Part shown: positions 12,775 to 20,771 of the stretch, one piece after another
Layout of the letters: every line of letters starts with the position of its first letter
How positions within the stretch are numbered: the first letter of the stretch is position 1
DNA from: a virus
Strand: one strand, 5' to 3'
Virus record (IMG/VR): IMGVR_UViG_3300035698_018032
Coordinates: 1-21,564 of that record
DNA length: 21,564 nt
The notes under the pieces: model-generated
The model's database searches: none
What the model was told of the DNA's origin: nothing
Seen by the model: the letters and a program-made list of their open reading frames with translations, nothing else
Program-made: the position numbers and the translations under genes

Positions 12775-15548
12775 TTAATCAATCTCCCTGCTGAGTCTGA
12801 CCAGATTATGATGGAATCTACGAGGACTTCGCTATTCGTAATGGCCGGTGTGAAAAGTTGGCGCTCCGTAAGAGAGAGGTCATACTCGAAAAACTGTGCG
12901 TCGACGCCGCAGTAGAACCTGTGCCAGCATTTGCTCTGACTTGGTGCATCGAACAGCTCAACTTCGGTCGAGAATACGTTGTTGAAGAACTCATCGTCAG
13001 TGTTGTTCACGGGCTCTGAGTCATTGTAGTCCACGTACACATTGCATGACACCTCTCCAGCTGAGGTGACGTCAGTCAGGAAATCGATGTACCCAAGGTG
13101 TGTCTTCTGTCCTACGTCCAATAGGTTGAACTTCTTAGACCTAGCAGAGAATCCCATGACTCGAGTCAGTGTTCCTGCGCCCATGTAGGTACGCACCTGC
13201 GCTACAGCTGGGATCACGTCCGCATCCAGATTCTGAATCTCACCTCCAGCTGACCATGCTGAAAATCCCGAGGAGTCGATGTTGATCGTCAAATTGTTGG
13301 GGTTAGCTGAATCGACCGCTACGATGATCCCATTCAGTCCGCTCATTTGCGTCATTCCTACAGAGATGTGGTCGATGTAGAAATGCTGCCCCGCTCCGAA
13401 GGTATGGCCCGGTGCTGTTACGACAGCTTTATCCGCCTGTGTGATGCCTGTGATAGCCGTTCTTGGCTTCTCAAAGAGGTCTAGGTTGTCCGCATCTACG
13501 CGTTCCACGGAGAACACTCGGTCGTTGAGCTCTAGACCACCAGTACCGATGATTCCTGATACCTTCACATACTCACTTGTCGAGCTAGGATCGGTGATCG
13601 TAGACGTAAGGTTGTGATCGGGGACGGTTAGTCTCGCAGATCCTGTCCCGCCAGTGACTGCCGTAATATGAAGGCTCGGGGAGTTAGAAACCTTCTGCTC
13701 TAGGTTGAGTACGAAACCCTGCTGATTTCCTGCGATCGTATTTGGATACTGAGACTGCAATTTGGCGGTAACCCAGGCGAAATTTGATTCGCTCCAGGTT
13801 TGGCCTGCGAGAGCGTCCCATGTGATGTCATTGAATCTCTGATATTCGCCAAATGTTGTGAAGCTGTCGGTGAAGATGGACCAGGTTAGATTCTGATAAT
13901 TAAACACCAAGACCCTATCAGGGAAGGTGGATTGGGTTGCGGCGTCAGGGAAGGTCCAGTACACCAGCTGCTCATAGAAATTACGCGTGCCGTGTACCCG
14001 AAGAGCTCCATCTGACTGATTGTTGTGGATGTTGAACACCTCGTCAGGGATGTTCTGATCAATCCGATCAACGTTGTTTCCGTTGCAGGAATTTATCGAC
14101 TTGTCTCCGACCGACAAGACACCCTGGTCGAACGCCACCATGGAGAATGTAGATTCGCATCCAAGCTCCGTGTTGATCCGCTCCCATGTGAAGGGAAGGA
14201 TCTCGTTACCAGTGTAGCGTAGTGCCCACGTCGATCGTTCGAATCCTACAATCAGTACGTCTCTCACAAACTGAGCAGAGATGATGTGCTCGTTCGTAGG
14301 GGCGTCGACATATCCACCGCGTCCTTTGACATCCGAGAGCCATTCGACAGTTGCGGTTGGGGCCACTCCTGCATTCACAGATGAGAAAGGTGCTCCATTC
14401 TGGGACCATCGGCACCTCTGTGGAAACTGCAAGCTGCCAAGAAGCGTCGCACCCTCATAGGTGTTCAAGGCTACCATTCGGCCTTTGTACGGAATCAGCA
14501 TAAGGCACTGATGCATCTCATCTGTACCGGATGTGGTCGGAAGAAAGTCGTGCCAGTCGATGCCGTCGTATATTCGAATTGGATCTCCCCCAGCACCAGA
14601 GAAGTTTGTCACCCAGAAATACTGATTGTTATCCGCTGACTGCCAGTAGTTTACACCCCAGAAGAAATTACTGTTAGATCCAGTCCATGTCGTCGGAGTG
14701 ACTGAAGCAAGCTCTTGGAACTGATTGGCCGTGTTGTCGAAGTTGTAGGCGTATATCGTATCAAACCCTATCGTTTGCTCGGCGTTGATATCGGAGAGTT
14801 CTCGGGTTGGGAGCCCCATAACGGGAAGACAGGGATAATAACCGTAAGCAGCCTCGACTGCGATGAGGTTGGCGGGCGTCGAACCAGCGAGAAACGTGAA
14901 ATTAACTTCGCCTGTGTCGTAATTGAGGAAGGTTCCATCTGCTGAGCCCCCTGATGCATACGATGTGAATAAAGTTGTATCAAGACTTACCGTGACGTCG
15001 ACACCCGCAGTGATAGCCGATACCGTGACTACCGTTTCGTTGATCTCCAGCATCCCTACGACACTTTCTATGAACAGCTTATTTCCTACTCCGAAGTTGT
15101 GCCCAGCCATGGCGATGACAGCAGATGCAGCTTGGGTAATTCCGGTGATTGTCACTGCAGGCTCGATGTCGTACACAGTCCCAGAGGTTCGAGTGAAATG
15201 TGCAGTCCCATCATCCGTGAATACGGTGTCGTTTCCCCCACCTTGATCAAATGTTATTTCAACCGAACTTTTGGCGAGTCCAGCGTCAGGCTCGAGAGCT
15301 CGTAATCCTGTGAGAATGTCTGCAACGTTGTAGTCGTTGGTACCATCAGCTGCCGCCAGGGCCTGAGCTGAGGGAACCCTCTTCAATCTTCCCAGGAGAT
15401 CATACCCTATGCGACGACGGAGGCGTCCTCTCCACTGATAGATATTCTCAAGCTCTTGATATGCATCATCAGAAAGCACGAATGCGTCCCGATCTTTCAC
15501 AAGACCCTTATCCTGGTAGGTAATCGTCGTAGGTGTGAATTTTCCCAT
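12771..15548 (-). CDS. Tail nozzle / DNA-stabilisation-like protein with FCCH-like modules
   Basis: 925 residues from the ATG at 15548. The frame runs nine codons further up, but the ATG at 15548 overlaps the upstream stop (TAATG) and has GGAGAG 8 bases before it. The N-terminus (YQDKGLVKDRDAFVLSDDAY then a Trp-Arg-Gly-rich basic patch WRGRLRRRIGYDLLGRLKR) is typical of large short-tail phage proteins. Residues about 132-204 are an FCCH-like module. Residues about 240-620 have repeated W/F/Y-rich beta blades (FFWGVNYWQSADNNQYFWVT, WALRYTGNEILPFTWERI, LVYWTFPDAA, NLTWSIFTDSF), as in the propeller-like nozzle proteins T7 gp12 and P22 gp10. Two more FCCH-like modules follow at about 620-775, then a C-terminal beta domain. 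A nozzle that closes the tail and holds packaged DNA is the likely role; homology was not tested. Confidence 0.58.
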   Translation of the reverse strand: MGKFTPTTITYQDKGLVKDRDAFVLSDDAYQELENIYQWRGRLRRRIGYDLLGRLKRVPSAQALAAADGTNDYNVADILTGLRALEPDAGLAKSSVEITFDQGGGNDTVFTDDGTAHFTRTSGTVYDIEPAVTITGITQAASAVIAMAGHNFGVGNKLFIESVVGMLEINETVVTVSAITAGVDVTVSLDTTLFTSYASGGSADGTFLNYDTGEVNFTFLAGSTPANLIAVEAAYGYYPCLPVMGLPTRELSDINAEQTIGFDTIYAYNFDNTANQFQELASVTPTTWTGSNSNFFWGVNYWQSADNNQYFWVTNFSGAGGDPIRIYDGIDWHDFLPTTSGTDEMHQCLMLIPYKGRMVALNTYEGATLLGSLQFPQRCRWSQNGAPFSSVNAGVAPTATVEWLSDVKGRGGYVDAPTNEHIISAQFVRDVLIVGFERSTWALRYTGNEILPFTWERINTELGCESTFSMVAFDQGVLSVGDKSINSCNGNNVDRIDQNIPDEVFNIHNNQSDGALRVHGTRNFYEQLVYWTFPDAATQSTFPDRVLVFNYQNLTWSIFTDSFTTFGEYQRFNDITWDALAGQTWSESNFAWVTAKLQSQYPNTIAGNQQGFVLNLEQKVSNSPSLHITAVTGGTGSARLTVPDHNLTSTITDPSSTSEYVKVSGIIGTGGLELNDRVFSVERVDADNLDLFEKPRTAITGITQADKAVVTAPGHTFGAGQHFYIDHISVGMTQMSGLNGIIVAVDSANPNNLTINIDSSGFSAWSAGGEIQNLDADVIPAVAQVRTYMGAGTLTRVMGFSARSKKFNLLDVGQKTHLGYIDFLTDVTSAGEVSCNVYVDYNDSEPVNNTDDEFFNNVFSTEVELFDAPSQSKCWHRFYCGVDAQFFEYDLSLTERQLFTPAITNSEVLVDSIIIWSDSAGRLIN

Positions 15549-16177
15549 TATTGAACTCTCCAGCAGATTACACACCCTCTAGTGAGGTTAGTCACTAGAG
15601 TGTTGTTCTGGTTCTTGAAATCAATTGAGATGCTCGTTGTTTTAACAACACTTGAATAGGTACCTGTATTGGTAACCTGTGCTATTACTGGGTTAGATGA
15701 GGAATCAAATCCACTTGCACTCCAGAAATAGTTGTTGTCTGGAAGAGCATTTGTGAATGTGATTACGTATCTACCGGTCCCACCTGGTCGAGCGATGCTT
15801 GCTACATTGAGGGCAGATCCCTGGACAGCAGCAGCAGCATTGAAATTGACTGAAACCACAGGAAGGAGTCCTGTGAAAATGCTCCCATCCTTCGTGATTT
15901 GGTATGATGATCCGTTCAATTCTGGCCTGGCGTAGAGCTCTGGATTGCCGGAATCGTCCTTGGCATAAATCAGGTACTCGTCCCCTTTCGATTCAGGGTC
16001 GTCGGCCTGCTCTACGAAGGTCACGAACTTGTGCTTGCCCTTGTCAGCTCCAGCGTCATCAAACGCCACGTGGTTCACTGCAAACTGGGTGTTGAGCTCC
16101 GTAAAGTTGGTCAGCAGATCACCCTGACTGACTGAAAGGTCATCGTTTGGCTGAGGTGAATCTGGATTGAATGTCAT
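15548..16177 (-). CDS. Tail-region protein, second of a tandem paralogous pair
   Basis: 209 residues, start overlapping the stop of the 257-aa gene (TAATG). It is the shorter paralogue: residues 1-103 align well with the first half of the 257-aa protein (shared SQxD, NF, HK, EQxxDP, KDxSG, LYxR and QIT positions) and residues about 110-209 form a similar C-terminal beta domain (YVITFTNALPDNNYFWSASG and SSVVKTTSISIDFKNQNN). The C-terminal domain resembles the phage beta domains that describe a solved response over a measured strand pair, but I cannot name it. Retention of both copies, end to end, suggests two related structural parts rather than redundancy. The stop overlaps the next start (TAATG). 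Confidence 0.65.
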   Translation of the reverse strand: MTFNPDSPQPNDDLSVSQGDLLTNFTELNTQFAVNHVAFDDAGADKGKHKFVTFVEQADDPESKGDEYLIYAKDDSGNPELYARPELNGSSYQITKDGSIFTGLLPVVSVNFNAAAAVQGSALNVASIARPGGTGRYVITFTNALPDNNYFWSASGFDSSSNPVIAQVTNTGTYSSVVKTTSISIDFKNQNNTLVTNLTRGCVICWRVQ

Positions 16178-16950
16178 TAGGCCACCGTATATGCTTGAAA
16201 GATTATTCTTTGGAGTCTGCCTTTGATCGGTGAAATCGGAGTCACTGTCTGAGTGTCTGAGGGTATGTTGAATCCGACAAGCCTGAATGAGCTTGCTGTG
16301 ACGGTGCTTGCGTATGTAGCTGAGTTGTAAGGCTGAATTTGGACTACCTTGTTGCTGCTCGAGGTACTTGTTCTCAAGTTATTGAAACTCTGCACTATCC
16401 ACATGTAGTCGGCTGTTGGTAACGCCGTCGTATAGGCGAGTGTCCAGTCAGCTTTCACGTTTTGGTTATTCACCAACGCAACATTGGGTGTGACCGACGC
16501 AACATTCATAGACATGGGAGCTTTTATCGTATTCCCATCTGCATCCAGCTCTTCCCTCTCAAGGATGTTGCCCTGGAAGTCAAAGACAACGAATGCCCTA
16601 AGCACCAGCCCTCCAACGATGATTCCTTTGCCTTCCGTGATCTGATTGACGTCCCCGTCAGATTCTTCCCTGTAGTATAGATCACTGGAACCGCTGTTAT
16701 CCTTCGAGTAGAGTCCGATCTCGTTGGCTAGAGTCGTGGGATCTGAAGATTGCTCGATCAGAGTCGTCTTTTTGTGGCCGCCACGCTCGTCGTCTTCTGG
16801 ATTATTCAGGGGGATGTGATCGCCGACATTGGCATTTTCGGTTGGCGACTTGCCCCAGACGTCGTAGGTTGTCTTGAAATTACCGATCATATCTCTTTGA
16901 GACTGACTGATGAAATCAGTGCCTTGGGGAATCGAGGGTTTGAAAACCAT
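16177..16950 (-). CDS. Tail-region protein, first of a tandem paralogous pair
   Basis: 257 residues. The ATG shares its first base with the stop of the adaptor gene (TAATG) and has a strong GGAGG inside that gene. The N-terminal half matches the following 209-aa protein step by step: MVFKPSIPQGTDFISQSQRD with MTFNPDSPQPNDDLSVSQGD, GGHKKTTLIEQSSDP with GKHKFVTFVEQADDP, YSKDNSGSSDLYYR with YAKDDSGNPELYAR, and QITEGKGI with QITKDGSI. The C-terminal half also keeps the order NVAS, a beta strand, ALP-x-x-(D/N)-Y-x-W and SATYAS or TGTYSS. This copy is longer, with an insertion around 105-140. The fold seems beta-rich. Likely a tail or neck component; the exact job is unknown. Confidence 0.65.
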   Translation of the reverse strand: MVFKPSIPQGTDFISQSQRDMIGNFKTTYDVWGKSPTENANVGDHIPLNNPEDDERGGHKKTTLIEQSSDPTTLANEIGLYSKDNSGSSDLYYREESDGDVNQITEGKGIIVGGLVLRAFVVFDFQGNILEREELDADGNTIKAPMSMNVASVTPNVALVNNQNVKADWTLAYTTALPTADYMWIVQSFNNLRTSTSSSNKVVQIQPYNSATYASTVTASSFRLVGFNIPSDTQTVTPISPIKGRLQRIIFQAYTVA

Positions 16951-17930
16951 TATCGTCCTCCGAATCCGCCACCGAATGAGGAGTATCCGGTCTGCTGTGT
17001 GTAGATTGTTGCCGTTCGCTCAGGAGCCTGCTGGGTAGCAGTCCTGTACAGTACCAGATTCTCCTGGTGCTTGAAAAAGGGCATGATATTCTGGATGGCA
17101 TCCATGTCCTGTCTGTCTTGCAGAACCTTGATCGCTGATCCATAGGCTATGTACTGCCACCACTGCTTCACGTCAGGTGTGTTTGAGCTGCTGTGATCGG
17201 AAGCGCTTAGGAGCTGCGTTGGTGTCTGGTACACCTCTATCGCTACACGGTACACCTTATCAGGAACAGGCCTCAAGACGAAATAGTCATCGAAGAACAG
17301 GATCGCATTTGGTCTGCTCGCCTGGTAGGGAGATGTCCTCGCTAAGACGTTCTCTGTGCTTGCTATGGCCGCCGTGAAGGTAATCGTGGATACACCTGTC
17401 ACGTAGTTGATGCTGCCTGTCAGGGCCAGTTCTGTGACGTTGTCGATCCAGGTTCCTGAACTGCTCGTTGGAGAGTCTGGCACATCCCGCGCTGACATCG
17501 TCGATCCGTCAGTAGCCACTGCAGATACGGTGACCTGCCTCTTGAGCACAGGGATAGCAGAAATCGTGAATGCATAGGGACCAGCGCCACCGTCTCCGGC
17601 GACTGCAGTCTGCTGGGTGCTGATTCTTGGGTAAATCTTGAAGAATTCGTCCTGAGACTGAGAGTAGAATGACTCATATCCGTCTATGTAGACAGGGGGG
17701 AGGACGGCCTGGTACTTGTCTGTGTCGAATGGGTACTGGTCTTCGTTCGCTACCGTGAAAAACTCCAAGTTGGAATGGAGGTTCCAAATCTTCAGAGCTG
17801 CCGGGAAATCTTGCTCGTAAAAAACATCGATGTATTCTTCTAGGTCTGCATCGCTCAGCTGATTTATCGACGGACTGGCAGTGAGTCTCCGTACCTTCTT
17901 TTTGATCTGCGCTAGCGTGCTCAAACTCAT
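16950..17930 (-). CDS. Head-tail adaptor, P22 gp4 / T7 gp11-like
   Basis: 326 residues. The N-terminal part (LAQIKKKVRRLTASPSINQL, then DADLEEYIDVFYEQDFPAAL and IWNLHSNLEFFT) is a helical stretch typical of phage adaptor proteins that dock on the portal and extend the neck. A beta-rich segment at about 105-205 lies between it and the C-terminal helical part (VYRVAIEVYQTPTQLL, DVKQWWQYIAYGSAIKVLQD, MPFFKHQENLVLYR). Helices split by a beta insertion match the T7 gp11/P22 gp4 layout. The protein ends in a Gly-rich tail (SSFGGGFGGR). The start at 17930 lies 3 bases after the stop of the previous gene, with GGGGTAAG before it. Its place between head and nozzle-like genes agrees with an adaptor. 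The family call rests on pattern recognition, not alignment. Confidence 0.62.
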   Translation of the reverse strand: MSLSTLAQIKKKVRRLTASPSINQLSDADLEEYIDVFYEQDFPAALKIWNLHSNLEFFTVANEDQYPFDTDKYQAVLPPVYIDGYESFYSQSQDEFFKIYPRISTQQTAVAGDGGAGPYAFTISAIPVLKRQVTVSAVATDGSTMSARDVPDSPTSSSGTWIDNVTELALTGSINYVTGVSTITFTAAIASTENVLARTSPYQASRPNAILFFDDYFVLRPVPDKVYRVAIEVYQTPTQLLSASDHSSSNTPDVKQWWQYIAYGSAIKVLQDRQDMDAIQNIMPFFKHQENLVLYRTATQQAPERTATIYTQQTGYSSFGGGFGGR

Positions 17931-17933
17931 CTC

Positions 17934-18278
17934 TTACCCCGTTAAGCTTGTGTTGTTATCTGTAATCCCCGTAATGGGAGTTACTTGTGCTTGCGTGAAT
18001 GAAGGATCACTTGCTGTGGTATACGGCACTGCTGGCTCGACAAACGCACTTAGGGCACTGGTATCAAGATCAACGGTGAACTGATCATCTGCTGGGACGG
18101 CGACCACTGTCGCTTTGGCATACTCAACCGTCATCCCGTATATTTCAGGCACTAACAAGCGAACCACCTGAGCTACGGAATATCCGTGGTCTTCGGTCGT
18201 TGTCACCACTGCCTGTGCAGCATTGGTAACTGCCGAAATCAACCTTCGTCTAGGCTGGAAATTCGACAGGATTGCCAT
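17934..18278 (-). CDS. Small neck-region protein, one FCCH-like beta module
   Basis: 114 residues, ATG at 18278 sharing its A with the TGA of the gene upstream. Almost the whole protein is one beta module: residues about 12-85 carry LISAVTNAAQAVVTTTEDHG, a Y-S-V-A-Q-V-V-R turn, IYGMTVEYAKATVVAV and FTVDLDTSALSAFV. The same pattern occurs twice in the 320-aa protein and about three times in the 925-aa protein. The C-terminal tail (VTPITGITDNNTSLTG) looks like the first strand of a further, incomplete module. Lying between the head genes and the adaptor, it may decorate the head or join head to tail. That is inference; the family resemblance is what I see. Confidence 0.6.
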   Translation of the reverse strand: MAILSNFQPRRRLISAVTNAAQAVVTTTEDHGYSVAQVVRLLVPEIYGMTVEYAKATVVAVPADDQFTVDLDTSALSAFVEPAVPYTTASDPSFTQAQVTPITGITDNNTSLTG

Positions 18279-18793
18279 CAGACCACCGCAAATGTTGTAG
18301 ATTCAAAGTTCATTCGCGATTGCTTCTTGCCTAGTCGGTCTATCGTAGGGTTGCCGTCAGGTCCAAGAACGAGTGAATGAACGGGAAAGCTGCAGTTTTG
18401 GTTCAAGTGTCTAGCGACTGCCAAAGGCACTTCGTAGGTCTCACCATCAAACATGGTGTATATCTTCGTCTGGTCCCACTTGTACTTTCGGAAGGAAAAC
18501 TTCACGTTTCCACCAATCGGCTCTAGGCATCGGAACACGCCCTTGACCATCCGGCTCTCTTCCTTCCACATATTGTAGACCTTGTCATCGTCGGATGAAT
18601 CGCACCGCAGGCTATCCTTCACTTCCTTCTGCTTCTTCCATTCCTTGAACTCCTGAATGTCCTTGTCGGAGAATTCGAAGGATTGGGCCTTCTTTTCGGC
18701 TACTTTTTTCTCTGGTGAACTTTTCGCCGTATCGATAGCTGGAGCCTCTGATTTTTGGGATTCTGCCGGTGCTTCGTCTTTAGTGTACGCCAT
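18278..18793 (-). CDS. Unknown head-region protein with charged N-terminus
   Basis: 171 residues, ATG at 18793 with AAGGA 6 bases before it. Residues 1-60 are Lys/Glu/Ala/Ser-rich and probably disordered, followed by a helix (SDKDIQEFKEWKKQKEVKDS). Residues about 75-171 look like a small folded domain with YNMWKEESRMVKGVFRC, VKFSFRKYKWD, the strand pair IYTMFDGETYEVPLAVARHL and LVLGPDGNPTIDR. There are only two or three Cys and no recognisable catalytic motif or membrane segment. I have seen similar short proteins near the capsid gene in other phages but know no function. Position between capsid and adaptor suggests a head-completion or minor head protein. The stop codon overlaps the next start (TGATG). 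Confidence 0.6.
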   Translation of the reverse strand: MAYTKDEAPAESQKSEAPAIDTAKSSPEKKVAEKKAQSFEFSDKDIQEFKEWKKQKEVKDSLRCDSSDDDKVYNMWKEESRMVKGVFRCLEPIGGNVKFSFRKYKWDQTKIYTMFDGETYEVPLAVARHLNQNCSFPVHSLVLGPDGNPTIDRLGKKQSRMNFESTTFAVV

Positions 18794-18816
18794 TCTAGGT
18801 CCTTTGTGTTGGAAAT

Positions 18817-18840
18817 GGGGAGGACACGATTGCCCCCCCC
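18817..18840 (-). terminator. G-rich hairpin between the 320-aa and 171-aa genes
   Basis: In the 54-base gap, the minus strand has a run of eight G (18840-18833) that can pair with CCTCCCC (18823-18817) through seven pairs, one of them G-U, around a loop of about 10 bases. The following ATTTCC is a poor T tract. It may limit read-through, protect the mRNA 3' end, or mean little. Confidence 0.28.
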
Positions 18841-18847
18841 ACTAAAT

Positions 18848-19810
18848 TTACTCAGCTAGCGTGTATCCGCTAGACAGTGCTTCCCAGTACATCACATCAG
18901 AGGCGCTTCCGCCAGGACCATCGGCCCCACCACCAAGTTCCATGACGATCTGTGCTGTGTTGTCCATGGCTCCAGAAAGAACACTTGCAATCTCACCAAC
19001 AGGAACGATGTGCGCCGGTGTAACACCAGCAGCAGCGACCGCAGAAGTTGGGAATGCAAACGCAGTGAACCCAGACGCATCAATGTCAAGACTGACAGTG
19101 TTGTTCGCTGTGCTTACCGCTGTGATCTCACCGATGAGGTCATTCGCTTCGACCATTCCGAAATCGGAAGAGACCTTAACACGAATTTGCTCACCGACCG
19201 CCATTCCATGCGTAACGGCAAGAGTAACAACCATCGGATTGGCTGCTGTGATAGCAGTAATTCGATTAGCCTGTGGGCTATAGATTGGGTTGTTAGGTAC
19301 CTTGCGCACGAATCCAGCGGTCGAATCAGCTGCATACGCTGTCATGGCTGCGTAGCCAAGATCAAAGTTATTAGCGGTAACTGCCGTGACTGTGTAATCA
19401 TATCCAGCAATCTGGAGGCAGGCAGTGGTTCCGTAGATACGGACCCTGTCGTTAACACTATAACCGTGAGCTGTAACCGTTACTCGGTTAAGAGAAACGT
19501 CTACAAAAGTGCTGGCCATAGCTTGCTGTGCACCCAGTACCTGACTGGATTGGTCAACTCGGGTGAATCCACCAGAGGTGATGACTTCCAGGTCCAGTCC
19601 ATTAGCAGCGTTCTGCTTGGTAAACATGAATCCAGCACCGGCAGCAAGGCCGCGCTGCCACTCAAATTTACACCCTCGCCCAGTTGCCTGAGTAGTAGCG
19701 CTTTGCGTATAGTTCCAAACACGAAATACATCGAAGTCAGAACGCAGAGCGATATTCTTAGCAGCTCCATCACTAGTGAAAGAACCTGAGGCAATCAGTT
19801 GGTCAGCCAT
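18848..19810 (-). CDS. Virion-associated protein with two FCCH-like beta modules
   Basis: 320 residues from the ATG at 19810; the frame extends upstream into the capsid gene, but the ATG at 19810 has a perfect GGAGG 6 bases before it. Residues 1-100 form a beta-rich domain (FTSDGAAKNIALRSDFDVFR onwards). Residues about 104-168 and 183-256 are two copies of a module with the pattern I-T-x-(I/V)-T ... (A/V)-H-G-(Y/M)-x-V-(N/G)-(D/E)-x-(V/I)-R, then a loop and a V-T-A-V-(T/S)-x-A-N-N strand. This pattern resembles the domain that databases label ubiquitin-activating E1 FCCH in many phage proteins; ubiquitin chemistry is not implied. Position directly after the capsid gene suggests a head decoration, stabilising or other abundant virion protein. 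This role is inferred. A C-rich hairpin and a 54-base gap follow. Confidence 0.6.
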   Translation of the reverse strand: MADQLIASGSFTSDGAAKNIALRSDFDVFRVWNYTQSATTQATGRGCKFEWQRGLAAGAGFMFTKQNAANGLDLEVITSGGFTRVDQSSQVLGAQQAMASTFVDVSLNRVTVTAHGYSVNDRVRIYGTTACLQIAGYDYTVTAVTANNFDLGYAAMTAYAADSTAGFVRKVPNNPIYSPQANRITAITAANPMVVTLAVTHGMAVGEQIRVKVSSDFGMVEANDLIGEITAVSTANNTVSLDIDASGFTAFAFPTSAVAAAGVTPAHIVPVGEIASVLSGAMDNTAQIVMELGGGADGPGGSASDVMYWEALSSGYTLAE

Positions 19811-19820
19811 ATTTTCCTCC

Positions 19821-20771
19821 TTATAGTGACAGCGTGCATCGCAGGTTGATGATCCACGCATCGTTCGTGATGCGAGGTACTTCGGCAAATTTGTAGCCAA
19901 CCGATGCATTCAGAGCCAGCGGCCCGTCGTAGATCGGTGGTCGGTAGATGAACTGAGCCGAGTAGCCGTCCTGCTCGATGCAGGCGTATGCTTCCATACC
20001 GGCAACGAAGCAGTTGTAGACTGTAGCTCCATTCAGGGAGGCGTTCGCATCGCTAGAACCGATTGAGCTCAAGAGCCAACGGGTGTTAGAAATGGAACCC
20101 CACTCAGGACGTAGGACTTTGTCTTGGTTTGGATACTGAGACTTGGAAATGAATCCAGTCACACGCTCCAAATCACCGATCAATGACGTGTTAGCCATTA
20201 CGAAATAGCTGTCACGAATTGGCGCGGTACCAAACTTGTCCTCGCCTTCGATGCTATCCGAAATCGTGTACGCATCAGAAGATGCCAAAGTCTTGATGAC
20301 TTCGTCAACGTCGGAGCGTGCGAGCTCGGTAGGATTATCGCCATTAGTTCCGCCAACACTGTTGATGAAGGAAGCTGTAGCCGCAAGCATGTTGCGAGTA
20401 AGCTCATCCTCAGTCTGTCTGAGCGAAACGCCAAGACGCTTTGTAGTCTCATTTAGAACTGGATCTTGAGACTGTAAAGTAACTTGTTCGTTAAGATTTA
20501 CAAAACTCCCGTAGAAGTCCATCTTCGCATCAATGTCAATCGCTGTCATTTGCTGCGCAGCTGGATAAATACCGCTATTTCCCAGAGGCACAGTGGCTGT
20601 GGCAAGAGGGTTGTAGCGGCGCATCCTCAGAGTAGTTCCACCATTCCTAGGCATGTTTTTCAGCATGGCAGGAATCTTGTGGATAAGATTTGGAACGGCT
20701 ACCGAGAGCAATTTGTAGCTGAAGCTCTGCTGTACCGGCGCCGGAAGAACTGACGAAGTCGTTATCGCCAT
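19821..20771 (-). CDS. Major capsid protein, N4-gp56 family
   Basis: A 316-residue protein that I recognise as the N4-gp56-like major capsid family, HK97-type shell proteins of about this length found in many phages. Supporting features are the N-terminal region with PNLIHKIPAMLKNMP and GGTTLRMRRYNPL, the helical DELTRNMLAATASFINSV segment, the region describing the sample sites FGTAPIRDSYFVMANTSLI, and the C-terminal stretch ending GYKFAEVPRITNDAWIINLR. The protein would form the icosahedral shell assembled on the scaffold encoded upstream. The ATG at 20771 has an AAGGAG 7 bases before it. Its own leader and strong ribosome binding site fit the high expression a capsid protein needs. The next gene follows after only 10 bases. 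Confidence 0.88.
   Translation of the reverse strand: MAITTSSVLPAPVQQSFSYKLLSVAVPNLIHKIPAMLKNMPRNGGTTLRMRRYNPLATATVPLGNSGIYPAAQQMTAIDIDAKMDFYGSFVNLNEQVTLQSQDPVLNETTKRLGVSLRQTEDELTRNMLAATASFINSVGGTNGDNPTELARSDVDEVIKTLASSDAYTISDSIEGEDKFGTAPIRDSYFVMANTSLIGDLERVTGFISKSQYPNQDKVLRPEWGSISNTRWLLSSIGSSDANASLNGATVYNCFVAGMEAYACIEQDGYSAQFIYRPPIYDGPLALNASVGYKFAEVPRITNDAWIINLRCTLSL

Noticed and set aside
12771-15548. FCCH-like modules as evidence of ubiquitin chemistry
   Set aside because: The name comes from a distant resemblance in domain databases; no adenylation domain or catalytic Cys context is present.
19010-19789. Long plus-strand open frame of 259 codons
   Set aside because: It lies antisense to the 320-aa gene, starts with GTG without a good ribosome binding site, and is Ser/Cys/Arg-rich with no familiar motif. 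The minus-strand frame has a perfect ribosome binding site and recognisable modules.
19811-19909. Longer N-terminus for the 320-aa protein
   Set aside because: The extra 33 codons overlap the capsid gene, and the perfect GGAGG belongs to the ATG at 19810.
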